Source of the DNA: Planctomycetaceae bacterium
GTDB taxonomy: Bacteria; Planctomycetota; Planctomycetia; Planctomycetales; Planctomycetaceae
DNA: 10,831 nucleotides
Reading direction: 5' to 3'
Assembly: GCA_020426085.1 (NCBI GenBank)
Contig: JAGQQP010000086.1
Span: 1 to 10,831, forward strand
Below the pieces are notes generated by a model, which saw only the letters and a program-made list of their open reading frames with translations, made no database searches and was not told the DNA's origin. Position 1 is the stretch's first letter. Every line of letters starts with the position of its first letter. The translations under genes and the position numbers were made by a program. This document shows, piece by piece, positions 1 through 7,274 of the stretch.

Positions 1-910
1 CTTTAATCACAATACTCTGGAGAAACATCATTCCTTCGGGTCGCAGCAGTTCACAACATTTTTGAAAATAGGTTTCAAAGAACTCAGCTCCTACCGCTTC
101 TATCATTTCAATCGATACCAGCTTGTCATATTGTCCCTCCAGATCACGATAGTCAGTTAACAGGAGCTGCACTTTATCTGACAAGCCTGCAGCATCAATA
201 CGTTCTGCCGCCAGCTGATACTGTTCACGCGAGATCGTTGTCGTCGTCACACGGCAGCCATAATTCTGTGCTGCATACAGCGCCAGTCCTCCCCAGCCAG
301 TCCCTATTTCCAACAGATGATCCTGAGGCTTAAGGTCCAGGTAGCGACAGACTCGGTCCAGTTTTGCCAGGGATGCTTCCTGCATCGTTGCACCGGGATG
401 CTCAAATACACCACAGGAATAACTCATCGTCTCGTCAAGAAATAACTGGTAGAAATCATTTCCGAGATCGTAATGTGCATGAATGTTTTGAGCAGCCCCC
501 CTCCGCGTATTTCTTCTGACCCAGTGCCCCACGCGTGCAGCCACCTGTCGAATGCGGGCCAGTCCTTCTTCAAACTGATCTGTCACTTCCAGATTTCGGA
601 TAAAGATCTGCACCAGTGAAGTCAAATCATTGCTCGACCAGTCACCGTCGATCAAAGATTGTGCAATGCCCAGTCCTCCCCCCTGCACAGCTGCCTGAAA
701 AAAACGGGGATGATGAACTGTGACCTCTACCTTTAAATCCGCATCATCTTTACCCAGAACGGTAATTTCCGTTCCTTCTCTCAAGATGATCTGGCCTCGA
801 ACTAACTGGCTCAGTTTCTTTAACAGCAAATGCCGACAGGCGGCAGTTACGATTCCGATTCGGGCAGGAGCCACTGATTCCTGCTGTTGTGTCTGATGAT
901 TTTGTAACAT
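1..910 (-). CDS. Cyclopropane-fatty-acyl-phospholipid synthase-like SAM methyltransferase (3' end outside window)
   Basis: Only the first 303 codons are present; the gene runs off the left edge. Family members usually have about 380-420 residues, so roughly 100 C-terminal residues are missing. The enzyme class transfers a methylene or methyl group from S-adenosylmethionine to the double bond of an unsaturated acyl chain already in a membrane phospholipid. Visible hallmarks are YDLGNDFY (147-154), the bicarbonate-site Cys in MSYSCGVF (C166), the SAM motif LEIGTGWGG (200-208) and the acidic SIEMIEAVG motif (E271). The N-terminal 140 residues match the usual substrate-handling domain. The start ATG shares one base with the stop of the upstream DUF1365 gene (TGATG), implying translational coupling. 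Whether the product is a cyclopropane, a methylated alkene (UfaM-like) or a precursor of furan fatty acids cannot be told from sequence. The family is secure; the exact product is inference. Confidence 0.93.
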   Translation of the reverse strand, partial: MLQNHQTQQQESVAPARIGIVTAACRHLLLKKLSQLVRGQIILREGTEITVLGKDDADLKVEVTVHHPRFFQAAVQGGGLGIAQSLIDGDWSSNDLTSLVQIFIRNLEVTDQFEEGLARIRQVAARVGHWVRRNTRRGAAQNIHAHYDLGNDFYQLFLDETMSYSCGVFEHPGATMQEASLAKLDRVCRYLDLKPQDHLLEIGTGWGGLALYAAQNYGCRVTTTTISREQYQLAAERIDAAGLSDKVQLLLTDYRDLEGQYDKLVSIEMIEAVGAEFFETYFQKCCELLRPEGMMFLQSIVIK

Positions 911-1692
911 CACGATGTCCTTGAGCTTTTTCTTTGTTTAGAAGCTGTTTTCTGTTTCGGATGCGGATAAAAGGGTACTCGTTTCAACCATAGCCTCAGT
1001 GCCTGCCAGTAGATGGCAGCAAACACATACCACGTCATCAAAGGATAGAAGACCAGTGATCGCAGCAGGTTGAACGTCGTTATCTCCTGTCGCTGCAGAC
1101 TCATGGTCACATCAATCACAGGTTGTCCCCCCTGATAGTTTTCGATGTGGACCGTTAAACTTTCTTCAGGTGTCGTAAACTTCCAGAGATATTCCATCTC
1201 CATCGGAAGAAAGGGAGAGACGTGAAACTCTTTGTTTGTGAACTGTTTCTCTTTGTAATTACCAAACTGCTCCTGACCGATCACATAGATGTGCCGCTCC
1301 CCCCAGGGGGTGTTATTCACTTCAGCCACAATCGTTTCCAGCACGTCATTTTTTTGATCAAAGCAGAAGTAAAATGAAACAGGATTCATTACAAAGCCGA
1401 AATATCTCAGATGTGTTAACAGTCGAATTGCTCCTTGCGGTCGAGGCCGCCCCGACTGAACCACAACCTCCCTCACTGCTTCATCCAGTGATACATGCGG
1501 ATCTCCCAGATGGTCTTCCCGTCGGAACCTGGCCAGCGCCATTCTTTGAGTCGACCAGCAGACACGACCTTGGAATACAGAATCCAGTTCAGCCAGATCC
1601 AGATACATCAGGAAGATTCGATTGCGAAAGCTGTGCTCGACGGGAGCATGGCGTCGGTGTCGAACCCAGCCTGTGTAGATGCCACTTTCCAT
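910..1692 (-). CDS. DUF1365 family protein
   Basis: A 260-residue protein of the DUF1365 family, whose biochemical role is not established. Its genes very often sit beside CFA-synthase-like methyltransferases and FAD amine-oxidase-like genes, as here. Family signatures visible are the opening [11 protein letters not shown], the segment [17 protein letters not shown] near residues 96-112, [12 protein letters not shown] near 122-133 and [10 protein letters not shown] near 156-165. A hydrophobic stretch near residues 212-235, followed by basic residues, could associate with the membrane. The start is chosen because family members begin with this same motif. It lies 85 nt inside the upstream gene, in another frame, with only a weak GGGAAA element ahead of it. 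The stop overlaps the methyltransferase start by one base. It is probably a partner in processing methylated phospholipid acyl chains; this is inferred from context only. Confidence 0.9.
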   Translation of the reverse strand: MESGIYTGWVRHRRHAPVEHSFRNRIFLMYLDLAELDSVFQGRVCWSTQRMALARFRREDHLGDPHVSLDEAVREVVVQSGRPRPQGAIRLLTHLRYFGFVMNPVSFYFCFDQKNDVLETIVAEVNNTPWGERHIYVIGQEQFGNYKEKQFTNKEFHVSPFLPMEMEYLWKFTTPEESLTVHIENYQGGQPVIDVTMSLQRQEITTFNLLRSLVFYPLMTWYVFAAIYWQALRLWLKRVPFYPHPKQKTASKQRKSSRTS

Positions 1693-2942
1693 AAATCTGT
1701 TTTTCCCAATAATTCACGACAGACAGCCATGGCACTATTCACGCCATCTTCGTGAAAACCATTTCCCCAGTACGCCCCGCAAAACGATGTCGAATTCTGG
1801 TTGATCACCTCCCCCTGCCTGCGCTGTGCGGCTGCTCGTTCGCGGGTAAAGACAGGGTGTGCGTACTCGATTTCTCGAATTACTTTCGAGGGATCAACCC
1901 GGTCCTGCCCATTCAGAGTCACACAAAAAACCTGTTTCGACCGAATCCCCTGCAGCAGGTTCATCTGATAAGTGACAGTAGCCTTCCGGTTTTCACCGCG
2001 GGGCATAAAGTAATTCCAGCAGGCCCAGGCGCGTGGTGATACAGGCAGGACTGATTCATCGGTATGCAGTTGTGCGATATTTTTTTCATAAGGAAAAGCA
2101 GACAGCAGTTCCTGCTCAAGCGGTGATGCCTGATTTCCTAACATGCGTAACGCCTGATCGCTGTGACAGGCAAAGATCACATGCTCGAACTCTTCGACCG
2201 ATCCATCCCGCAGACAGACTTTGACCTGATTCTCACTGCGTACTACAGAATTGACCGGTGTATTTAATCGAATGGAATCACTAAACCCGGCAGTCAGTGA
2301 TTTAACATACTGTTTTGAACCCCCACAGATGACGCGCCATTCAGGACGGTCACGAATCGCCAGGATGCCATGATTCAGATAAAATTCGACAATGAACCGG
2401 ACCGGGAAGTTTTCAAATGTCCCTACCGGGCAGGACCAGATTGCTGACCCCATCGGCAGAAAATACTGTTCAATAAACTCGGGAGAGTAATTATTCTCAG
2501 AGAGATATTCTCCCACCGTCTGTTGTTCTACTTCAGACTGTAACAGTTCAACAGACTGTCGATTGAACCTGAGAATATCAGCAAGCAGACGATAAAAACG
2601 GGGATTGATCAAATTGCGACGTTGTGCAAAAAATCCATTCAGGTCAGCTCCACGGTACTCAAGACCAGTTCGATCGCACTTCATGCTGAAACTCATCGCA
2701 GTCGGCTGTGACTCGACACCCAGCTCATTTAAAATCCGGGTAAAACTCGGATACGTCTGATAGTTAAAGACGATAAACCCGGTATCGACGGCATGTTGTT
2801 CTCCATCGATTTCGACATCAATCGTATTCGTATGCCCCCCAATGTACTGATTGGCTTCGAACAGCGTAATTTCATGTTGATGTTGTAGAAAGTAAGCAGC
2901 AGTGAGTCCGGAAATGCCTCCGCCGATAATCGCAATCTTCAT
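1608..2942 (-). CDS. FAD-dependent amine-oxidase-like oxidoreductase (COG2907 type)
   Basis: A 444-residue flavoprotein. It begins with a Rossmann FAD-binding motif, [16 protein letters not shown] (4-19), followed by the acidic strand end [13 protein letters not shown] (28-40). The C-terminal flavin motif [15 protein letters not shown] lies shortly before the end. The start at ATG 2942 puts the Rossmann strand at residue 3 and is preceded by GAGGTG. It overlaps the stop of the DUF393 gene in an ATGA arrangement; an in-frame ATG 12 codons upstream is less likely. Relatives are encoded next to DUF1365 and CFA-synthase genes in many bacteria. Plant cyclopropane fatty acid synthases carry a comparable FAD-oxidase domain fused ahead of the methyltransferase, so a redox step on acyl chains is plausible. 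About 28 C-terminal residues after the conserved end are encoded within the DUF1365 gene and look unconserved. Substrate unknown. Confidence 0.9.
   Translation of the reverse strand: MKIAIIGGGISGLTAAYFLQHQHEITLFEANQYIGGHTNTIDVEIDGEQHAVDTGFIVFNYQTYPSFTRILNELGVESQPTAMSFSMKCDRTGLEYRGADLNGFFAQRRNLINPRFYRLLADILRFNRQSVELLQSEVEQQTVGEYLSENNYSPEFIEQYFLPMGSAIWSCPVGTFENFPVRFIVEFYLNHGILAIRDRPEWRVICGGSKQYVKSLTAGFSDSIRLNTPVNSVVRSENQVKVCLRDGSVEEFEHVIFACHSDQALRMLGNQASPLEQELLSAFPYEKNIAQLHTDESVLPVSPRAWACWNYFMPRGENRKATVTYQMNLLQGIRSKQVFCVTLNGQDRVDPSKVIREIEYAHPVFTRERAAAQRRQGEVINQNSTSFCGAYWGNGFHEDGVNSAMAVCRELLGKTDLWKVASTQAGFDTDAMLPSSTAFAIESS
1701..1707 (-). other. Possible -1 frameshift slippery heptamer GGGAAAA
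   Basis: Read on the minus strand in the frame of the FAD oxidoreductase, the codons are TTG GGA AAA. This places GGGAAAA in the X_XXY_YYZ register required for -1 slippage. A shift here enters the DUF1365 frame eight bases before its ATG, with no stop between. The result would be an oxidoreductase-DUF1365 fusion. The motif and frame are seen directly; function is speculative and no stimulatory stem-loop was established. Confidence 0.25.
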
Positions 2943-3355
2943 GAATTCACCTCTGACTTTTGAGATGAAAGTGTGCAATGGGAATCCTGATTTCTACAAC
3001 GTCCCGTCAGGCTTAGTCGTTTTTTCGCAAAGACCTGATACAGATAATCCAGACCGTGCGAGATGCCGGGCAGACGTGAAGGCCAGACCAGACAACCAAA
3101 TCCCACGGCAGAATAGAGTCGTCGAAACACTTCGACTCCCGTTACCCAGGAACCGTCTGGCAGGCGGGCATGCATTTCCTGCATGAACTGCTGCTGAGTT
3201 TTACCATTCTCCTCTGCTCGAAAACCGGGGCTGGAGATATCGGTAAACAGAATCCTGTTCTGGCGGTCGAGACGTTTTAACAGCCTGACTTCCCGCAGAC
3301 AGAGGGGGCAGGCACCGTCATAAAATGCCTCAAGCTCATACCATTTTGTTTGCAT
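2939..3355 (-). CDS. DCC family thiol-disulfide oxidoreductase-like protein (DUF393)
   Basis: A 138-residue protein of the DCC/DUF393 family, named for the conserved DxxCxxC signature. It is visible as FYDGACPLCLREV with C16 and C19, followed by a conserved Asp/Ser patch (FTDISSPGF) and the VTGVEVFRRLY region. These proteins are predicted to have a thioredoxin-like fold and are thought to act in thiol-disulfide exchange, though most are uncharacterised. The start ATG is preceded by GAGGAG at good spacing, 33 nt after the sigma-factor stop. Its TGA overlaps the ATG of the oxidoreductase by four bases, which implies translational coupling. The C-terminal tail is polar and carries two further cysteines (GRCRNQ and SHCTL). 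Its place between a cysteine-rich sigma factor and a flavoprotein suggests a redox role in the pathway or its control; that is inference. Confidence 0.88.
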   Translation of the reverse strand: MQTKWYELEAFYDGACPLCLREVRLLKRLDRQNRILFTDISSPGFRAEENGKTQQQFMQEMHARLPDGSWVTGVEVFRRLYSAVGFGCLVWPSRLPGISHGLDYLYQVFAKKRLSLTGRCRNQDSHCTLSSQKSEVNS

Positions 3356-3388
3356 CCGGCTGCTCCTCAGAATCTTCGTTGCCTGAAA

Positions 3389-4333
3389 CTATTCGCAGAC
3401 CAGATCTCGGATCAGTTCCAGCCGGGTTCCCTCTGCGACCGCTCTCAGTTTGGCGACGGCTCGCTGTTCCAGTTGTCTGACACGCTCTTTGGAAATTCCC
3501 AACTGATCAGCCAGTTTCTGAAAGGTCAGAATCTTGCGATGCTTCCCCAGAGCAAACCGGCTTTTCACAATCACCTGCTCACGTTCGTCCAAAGTATGAA
3601 TTGATTCATTCAAAAGTTCGGAAAGCTCATCCCAGGTTGCGGTTCCCATCAGAGGATTTTTCACAGCCCCCGCTTCTTCCATCGAGCGTTCCGGAGGCAG
3701 CTGTTTGTACCGGGTGCGTTCTTTTCTACGATTGGCTATTTTTCGATAGGCATAATTGGAAATCGCATGATAGGCATAAGTGCTGAAACGGAATCCCCGC
3801 GCATAGTCAAACTTATCGATGGCTTTCAGCAATGTCAGACAGCCATCGCTGAACAGCTCATCAAACGAGACTCCTGTCGTCGTGCATTTCTTCACGATAG
3901 AAACGATCAGACGCATATTGCGACGCAGAATTTCATCACGTACCAGTTCCGCCTGGTGTAACAACTGCTCAATCAGATCGAGTTCATTTTCTGTGACCCA
4001 CTCGGGATCCAGTTGTGAACGATGTTGATTTGCTTTGAATTTCAGATAATTCAACCGCCGAAACAGAACTCGCTCCTCTTCGGCAGAAAGGACCTCAGCG
4101 TTACACAGTCGTGAGATTGTTGTGCTACTTCCAGATGATCCTGCTGGCCGGGTCTCGTCAAACGGTGCCCGATGAGAACTGATATCTGAATTATCGAGGA
4201 TATCTGATTCTGCATCAGGATCACCGAAACAGGGATTGGAGATAAATTCGATTTCCTGATTCAGCAATTTGCGGGCACGGCAAGATAATCGTTCCTGCTC
4301 ACAAACATCAGATTCTATTGAACATACGACCAT
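3389..4333 (-). CDS. Sigma-70 family RNA polymerase sigma factor
   Basis: A 314-residue sigma factor that directs RNA polymerase to specific promoters. After a non-conserved N-terminal 78 residues come a region 1.2-like segment (LSAEEERVLFRRLNYLKFKAN, about 82-102) and region 2 (RRNMRLIVSIVKKC through DELFSDGCLTLLKAIDKFD and GFRFSTYAYHAISNYAYRKIA, about 137-200). A short linker stands where region 3 would be. Region 4 follows, with the helix-turn-helix FQKLADQLGISKERVRQLEQR (about 271-291). It is larger than ECF factors because of the N-terminal extension, and it lacks the Trp pair typical of region 2.3 in housekeeping sigmas. The N-terminus has cysteines at 4, 11, 18 and 35. The start ATG is preceded by GGAAGA with short spacing. 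It heads the five-gene unit and is divergent from a MerR-type regulator. No anti-sigma gene is visible in the window. Confidence 0.93.
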   Translation of the reverse strand: MVVCSIESDVCEQERLSCRARKLLNQEIEFISNPCFGDPDAESDILDNSDISSHRAPFDETRPAGSSGSSTTISRLCNAEVLSAEEERVLFRRLNYLKFKANQHRSQLDPEWVTENELDLIEQLLHQAELVRDEILRRNMRLIVSIVKKCTTTGVSFDELFSDGCLTLLKAIDKFDYARGFRFSTYAYHAISNYAYRKIANRRKERTRYKQLPPERSMEEAGAVKNPLMGTATWDELSELLNESIHTLDEREQVIVKSRFALGKHRKILTFQKLADQLGISKERVRQLEQRAVAKLRAVAEGTRLELIRDLVCE

Positions 4334-4378
4334 AATTTTCTTCCAGCAGAGAGAAATCGTTGATTACGTTCTACATAA

Positions 4379-4407
4379 ACTATATGCAGTCCCCTGTTTG
4401 AAAACAA
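4379..4407 (-). promoter_or_regulatory. Candidate promoter of the sigma-factor operon
   Basis: On the minus strand TTGTTT (4407-4402) is followed after 17 bases by TATAGT (4384-4379), which matches the TATAAT consensus at five of six positions. Transcription would start near 4372, leaving an untranslated leader of about 38 nt before the sigma ATG. The repeated CGTTCAA motifs lie just upstream of the -35 element. The prediction rests on consensus match only; this promoter may instead be read by an alternative sigma factor. Confidence 0.45.
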
Positions 4408-4416
4408 CATAAAATT

Positions 4417-4432
4417 CGTTCAAAACGTTCAA
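4417..4432. repeat. Tandem CGTTCAA direct repeats, candidate operator
   Basis: CGTTCAA occurs at 4417-4423 and again at 4426-4432, spaced by 9 bp. A third copy at 4558-4564 lies just ahead of the preferred MerR start codon, where it forms the near-palindrome CGTT-CA-AACG (4558-4567). The first copy also pairs as TTTGAA (4397-4402) with TTCAAA (4419-4424). All lie in the region between the divergent sigma and MerR genes, so they are candidate binding sites for the MerR-type regulator or the sigma factor. Binding is not shown. Confidence 0.4.
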
Positions 4433-4486
4433 TTTGCGATATCTAGTCCTATATCGAGAAATAATAAACACTTACAAATTGGTCAC

Positions 4487-4515
4487 TTGTCATATTCCCG
4501 TTTCTAAACTAAGAT
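4487..4515 (+). promoter_or_regulatory. Candidate promoter of the MerR-type regulator gene
   Basis: TTGTCA (4487-4492) and TAAGAT (4510-4515) are separated by exactly 17 bases, giving five of six and four of six matches to the sigma-70 consensus. Transcription would start near 4522, about 57 nt ahead of the ATG at 4579. The third CGTTCAA copy would lie in the transcribed leader, where a bound repressor could block elongation or initiation. Consensus match only. Confidence 0.45.
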
Positions 4516-4578
4516 TTTAGCAATGAAACACTTAATCTCGTGTTAAAACGACCATATCGTTCAAACGAAACTGGCAAA

Positions 4579-5457
4579 ATGAACGAATTTTTAACTCCGA
4601 AACAGGTATCCCGGGCCATTCAGGTCAGCGAATCCTCTGTGAAACGCTGGTGTGATAAGGGTGTTATTCCCACGCAATACACTGCCGGAGGCCACCGCCG
4701 TATCGCCTTCTCGGAGTTGATTGAATTTCTCCGTACCAGTAAGTATCAGCTGATTCGCCCGGAAGTACTGGGACTGCCTTCCACGACCGGGCAAACGGTC
4801 TGGGTGATCGATCGCGCAGCGGCTCAGATTACCGAAGCCCTACTCGCAGGAGATGAGGAACAGTGCCGCCAGATCATTCTTGATCTTTATCTGGCGGAGC
4901 ATTGCATCAGTTCGATCTGCGACCTGGTACTCGCCAGAGCATTCAACAACATTGGCGATCGCTGGGAATGTGGAGAAGCTGAGGTCTACCAGGAACGGCA
5001 TGGCTGTGAAGTCTCCTTGCGAATCCTGCATGAATTACGAACTTTGATCCCACCTCCGCCATCTGACGCTCCCGTGGCAATCGGAGGGACCCCCGAGGGG
5101 GACCAATACAGTCTCGCGACCACAATGGTTGAACTGGTACTGAGGGACTCGAAATGGAATGCGGTCTCACTGGGAACGAACCTCCCCTTCGCGACTCTGA
5201 GAGCCGCGATGCTGCAACATCGTCCACGCATCTTCTGGCTCAGTGTCAGCCATATTATAAATGTGCAGGATTTTATCCGAGAATACACAGAACTTTACGA
5301 TGAATTTGGCCTGGACGTTGCTTTTGTAGTCGGAGGGCGTGCCATGACAGAATCGATCCGTCAGCAGATCCAGTATTCAGCCTTTTGCGATAATGTCCGG
5401 CACCTGGAGTCGTTCGCCCAGACTATTAAACATGCGACTGAGAAAAACGCGGATTGA
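4579..5457 (+). CDS. MerR-family regulator with CarH/LitR-like cobalamin-binding-type domain lacking the cobalt-ligand His
   Basis: A 292-residue DNA-binding regulator. Residues 4-52 form a MerR/excisionase-like winged helix (LTPKQVSRAIQVSESSVKRW, then GGHRRI at the wing). Residues 75-160 resemble the four-helix bundle of B12-dependent photoreceptors, including the W129-x9-E139 part of the Trp-Glu-His signature. Residues 163-285 resemble the Rossmann-like B12-binding domain. In CarH/LitR proteins a GxxH motif supplies the lower cobalt ligand; here the aligned segment is GDQYSLA, with Tyr177 in the His position. Also, E139 is followed by R140-H141 rather than directly by His. It may therefore bind B12 differently, bind another ligand, or act without one. 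The ATG at 4579 is preferred because the helix-turn-helix begins at once; an in-frame GTG at 4540 would add 13 residues. It is divergent from the sigma operon, its likely target. The fold is a confident call from motifs; the ligand status is inference. Confidence 0.88.
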   Translation: MNEFLTPKQVSRAIQVSESSVKRWCDKGVIPTQYTAGGHRRIAFSELIEFLRTSKYQLIRPEVLGLPSTTGQTVWVIDRAAAQITEALLAGDEEQCRQIILDLYLAEHCISSICDLVLARAFNNIGDRWECGEAEVYQERHGCEVSLRILHELRTLIPPPPSDAPVAIGGTPEGDQYSLATTMVELVLRDSKWNAVSLGTNLPFATLRAAMLQHRPRIFWLSVSHIINVQDFIREYTELYDEFGLDVAFVVGGRAMTESIRQQIQYSAFCDNVRHLESFAQTIKHATEKNAD

Positions 5458-5459
5458 AA

Positions 5460-7274
5460 TCAGTCACTTTGACGATTTACATAGACGTAGTAAGCTCCGC
5501 AGATTTCTTTTCCCTGCTCATCCAGCAACCAGGTCGTCAGCTCGACAGGCCCTTTTTCCATTACCGCAGAAAAAGTAAATGATTCCCCACCGGAATCCGG
5601 TTCTGCAGTTGCTGTCAATGATCCAATTTCGATTTTTGCTTTTGCGACAGGTAATGCGACTCCTTCTACAAGTTGTCCATCAATGACATTCAGTGCCGGG
5701 GCTCCCTCCGACTGTCGCAAACCACTCTCGCGCGGCCAGCGTCGCAATTCAAACTGATAGTTACCCGGACGATCCACGATCAGATGCCACGTACCATTTC
5801 TCCGGACTCCCCGCCGTACCTGCCCCTGTTGATCAACAAAGACATCGAGCCATTCACAGGCTGTCAGCATCGCCGGGTTCTCTGCCGGATGACCGATAAT
5901 GACCCGTTGTGGGACTGCAACAGTGGGCACGAGTTCATTCCACCATTGATCCAGATGTGCCTGCATTTTTTTGACCACTTCAGGAAATTCTGCAGCCACA
6001 TTCTTCTGCTGAAGCGGGTCTGTCGTGAGATCGTAGAGTTCCCGGTTTTCCAGCCAGCGCCAGCGTTTCCAGAGAACAGCGGCTCCCTCCTTTCGAGGTT
6101 GTGAGAGATACATGCTTTTTTTATTTCCGGGGATAGGCATGCGACTGTAATCGACGACCAGCATTCTGTCCGGTAGAGATGAAACACTGCCTTTCATCCG
6201 GGGCACCAGACTGATTCCATCCAGATCTGGAATTGATTGAGGGACCCCACACAGCTCGGTCAAAGTCGGCAGCAGATCCTGCACGTGGGTTAAATCATTC
6301 AGCTCACGAGGTGGCCCCAGTTTTCCGGCTGGCCAGCGAATAAAACAGGGAACGCGATGGCCGCCTTCCCAGAGCGTGACTTTTTTTCCTCGCATCCCGG
6401 CATTAAAATAATCGGGGCCCATTGTACTGCCGTTATCGGTCAGAAAGACGAGAATCGTATTTTCGAGCAACTGAGATTTTCTGAGAGCCCGATCCAGTTC
6501 ACCGATATTCTGATCGATGTTCGCACACATGGCGAGATAGCTGACCAGTGACTTACGTTTCGCTGGTGAGAGATGAGCGACCAGCGATTCATTCTGCTTC
6601 ATAGCCTCTTCAATGGGCCTGCGAAACGGATCGGGAACATAGTGAGGCCCATGCGGTGCATTCAAAGGCAGATAAGCAAAGAAGGGATCGGATTTTTCCT
6701 GCGAATTTATCCACCTGATCATTTCACGAAAAAACACATCAGTACAATAGCCCTGATATTTTTCCCTGCGCCCGTTATGCGTGTAGGTATCTTCGAAGTA
6801 ATCGTTATTCCAGAAATCGGGCACTGCACCGATATGCGAAGAAGGAAACCAGAGCGTTTCCTGAAAACCGCGATCTTCCGGACGAAAGGGATAATTATCA
6901 CCTAAATGCCACTTACCAAAGATACCGGTCCGATACCCGGCTGACTGAAACAGATCGGCCATCGTTTTCAGTTCGGGTCGCAAGAGCGTACGTCCGCTGC
7001 TGACATTCATCGCACCGTTCCGAAAGGCATCCAGGCCGGTCATCAGTTGCCCCCGCGTGGGAGTACACATGGGAGCGACATGAAAATCCGTCAGCCGAAT
7101 ACTCTCTGCAGCCAGTTGATCCAGATGCGGCGTTTTTAATATCGGATTACCGTGGCAGGAAAGTTCGCCGTATCCCTGGTCATCACTCATGATCAGAATC
7201 ACATTGGGGCGCGAAGCAGCATCGATTGAATTAATCGACAAAAGCAGAATACAGATGATGAACGACAACCGCAT
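5460..7274 (-). CDS. Secreted sulfatase (type I, formylglycine-dependent)
   Basis: A 604-residue arylsulfatase-family enzyme that hydrolyses sulfate esters, most likely of sulfated polysaccharides outside the cytoplasm. Residues 1-19 form a hydrophobic signal peptide (MRLSFIICILLLS, then an Ala-rich cleavage region). The metal-binding pair is D31-D32 in IMSDDQGYGE. The signature CTPTR (70-74) supplies C70, which a formylglycine-generating enzyme must convert. Further active-site elements are GKWHLG (120-125), NAPHGPH (205-211), LTDNGS (278-283) and GKK (296-298). Beyond about residue 450 lies an extra region of some 150 residues, probably a beta-rich accessory domain. The start at 7274 is preferred over an in-frame ATG 39 codons upstream because it places the signal peptide at the N-terminus, behind GGGGGAA. 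Its stop lies two bases from that of the MerR-type gene. Sulfatases are abundant in planctomycetes. The substrate is not determinable from sequence. Confidence 0.93.
   Translation of the reverse strand: MRLSFIICILLLSINSIDAASRPNVILIMSDDQGYGELSCHGNPILKTPHLDQLAAESIRLTDFHVAPMCTPTRGQLMTGLDAFRNGAMNVSSGRTLLRPELKTMADLFQSAGYRTGIFGKWHLGDNYPFRPEDRGFQETLWFPSSHIGAVPDFWNNDYFEDTYTHNGRREKYQGYCTDVFFREMIRWINSQEKSDPFFAYLPLNAPHGPHYVPDPFRRPIEEAMKQNESLVAHLSPAKRKSLVSYLAMCANIDQNIGELDRALRKSQLLENTILVFLTDNGSTMGPDYFNAGMRGKKVTLWEGGHRVPCFIRWPAGKLGPPRELNDLTHVQDLLPTLTELCGVPQSIPDLDGISLVPRMKGSVSSLPDRMLVVDYSRMPIPGNKKSMYLSQPRKEGAAVLWKRWRWLENRELYDLTTDPLQQKNVAAEFPEVVKKMQAHLDQWWNELVPTVAVPQRVIIGHPAENPAMLTACEWLDVFVDQQGQVRRGVRRNGTWHLIVDRPGNYQFELRRWPRESGLRQSEGAPALNVIDGQLVEGVALPVAKAKIEIGSLTATAEPDSGGESFTFSAVMEKGPVELTTWLLDEQGKEICGAYYVYVNRQSD

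Noticed and set aside
1374..1755. Two overlapping plus-strand open frames of 106 and 86 codons.
   Set aside because: They are antisense to the DUF1365 gene and the end of the oxidoreductase, both of which have clear family motifs; the products show no recognisable features.
2943..2978. A 12-residue N-terminal extension of the FAD oxidoreductase.
   Set aside because: The ATG at 2942 puts the Rossmann strand at residue 3, has GAGGTG upstream and forms a coupled ATGA overlap with the preceding stop.
6573..6905. A 110-codon plus-strand open frame inside the sulfatase gene.
   Set aside because: It is antisense to active-site regions of a well-supported sulfatase and has no family resemblance.
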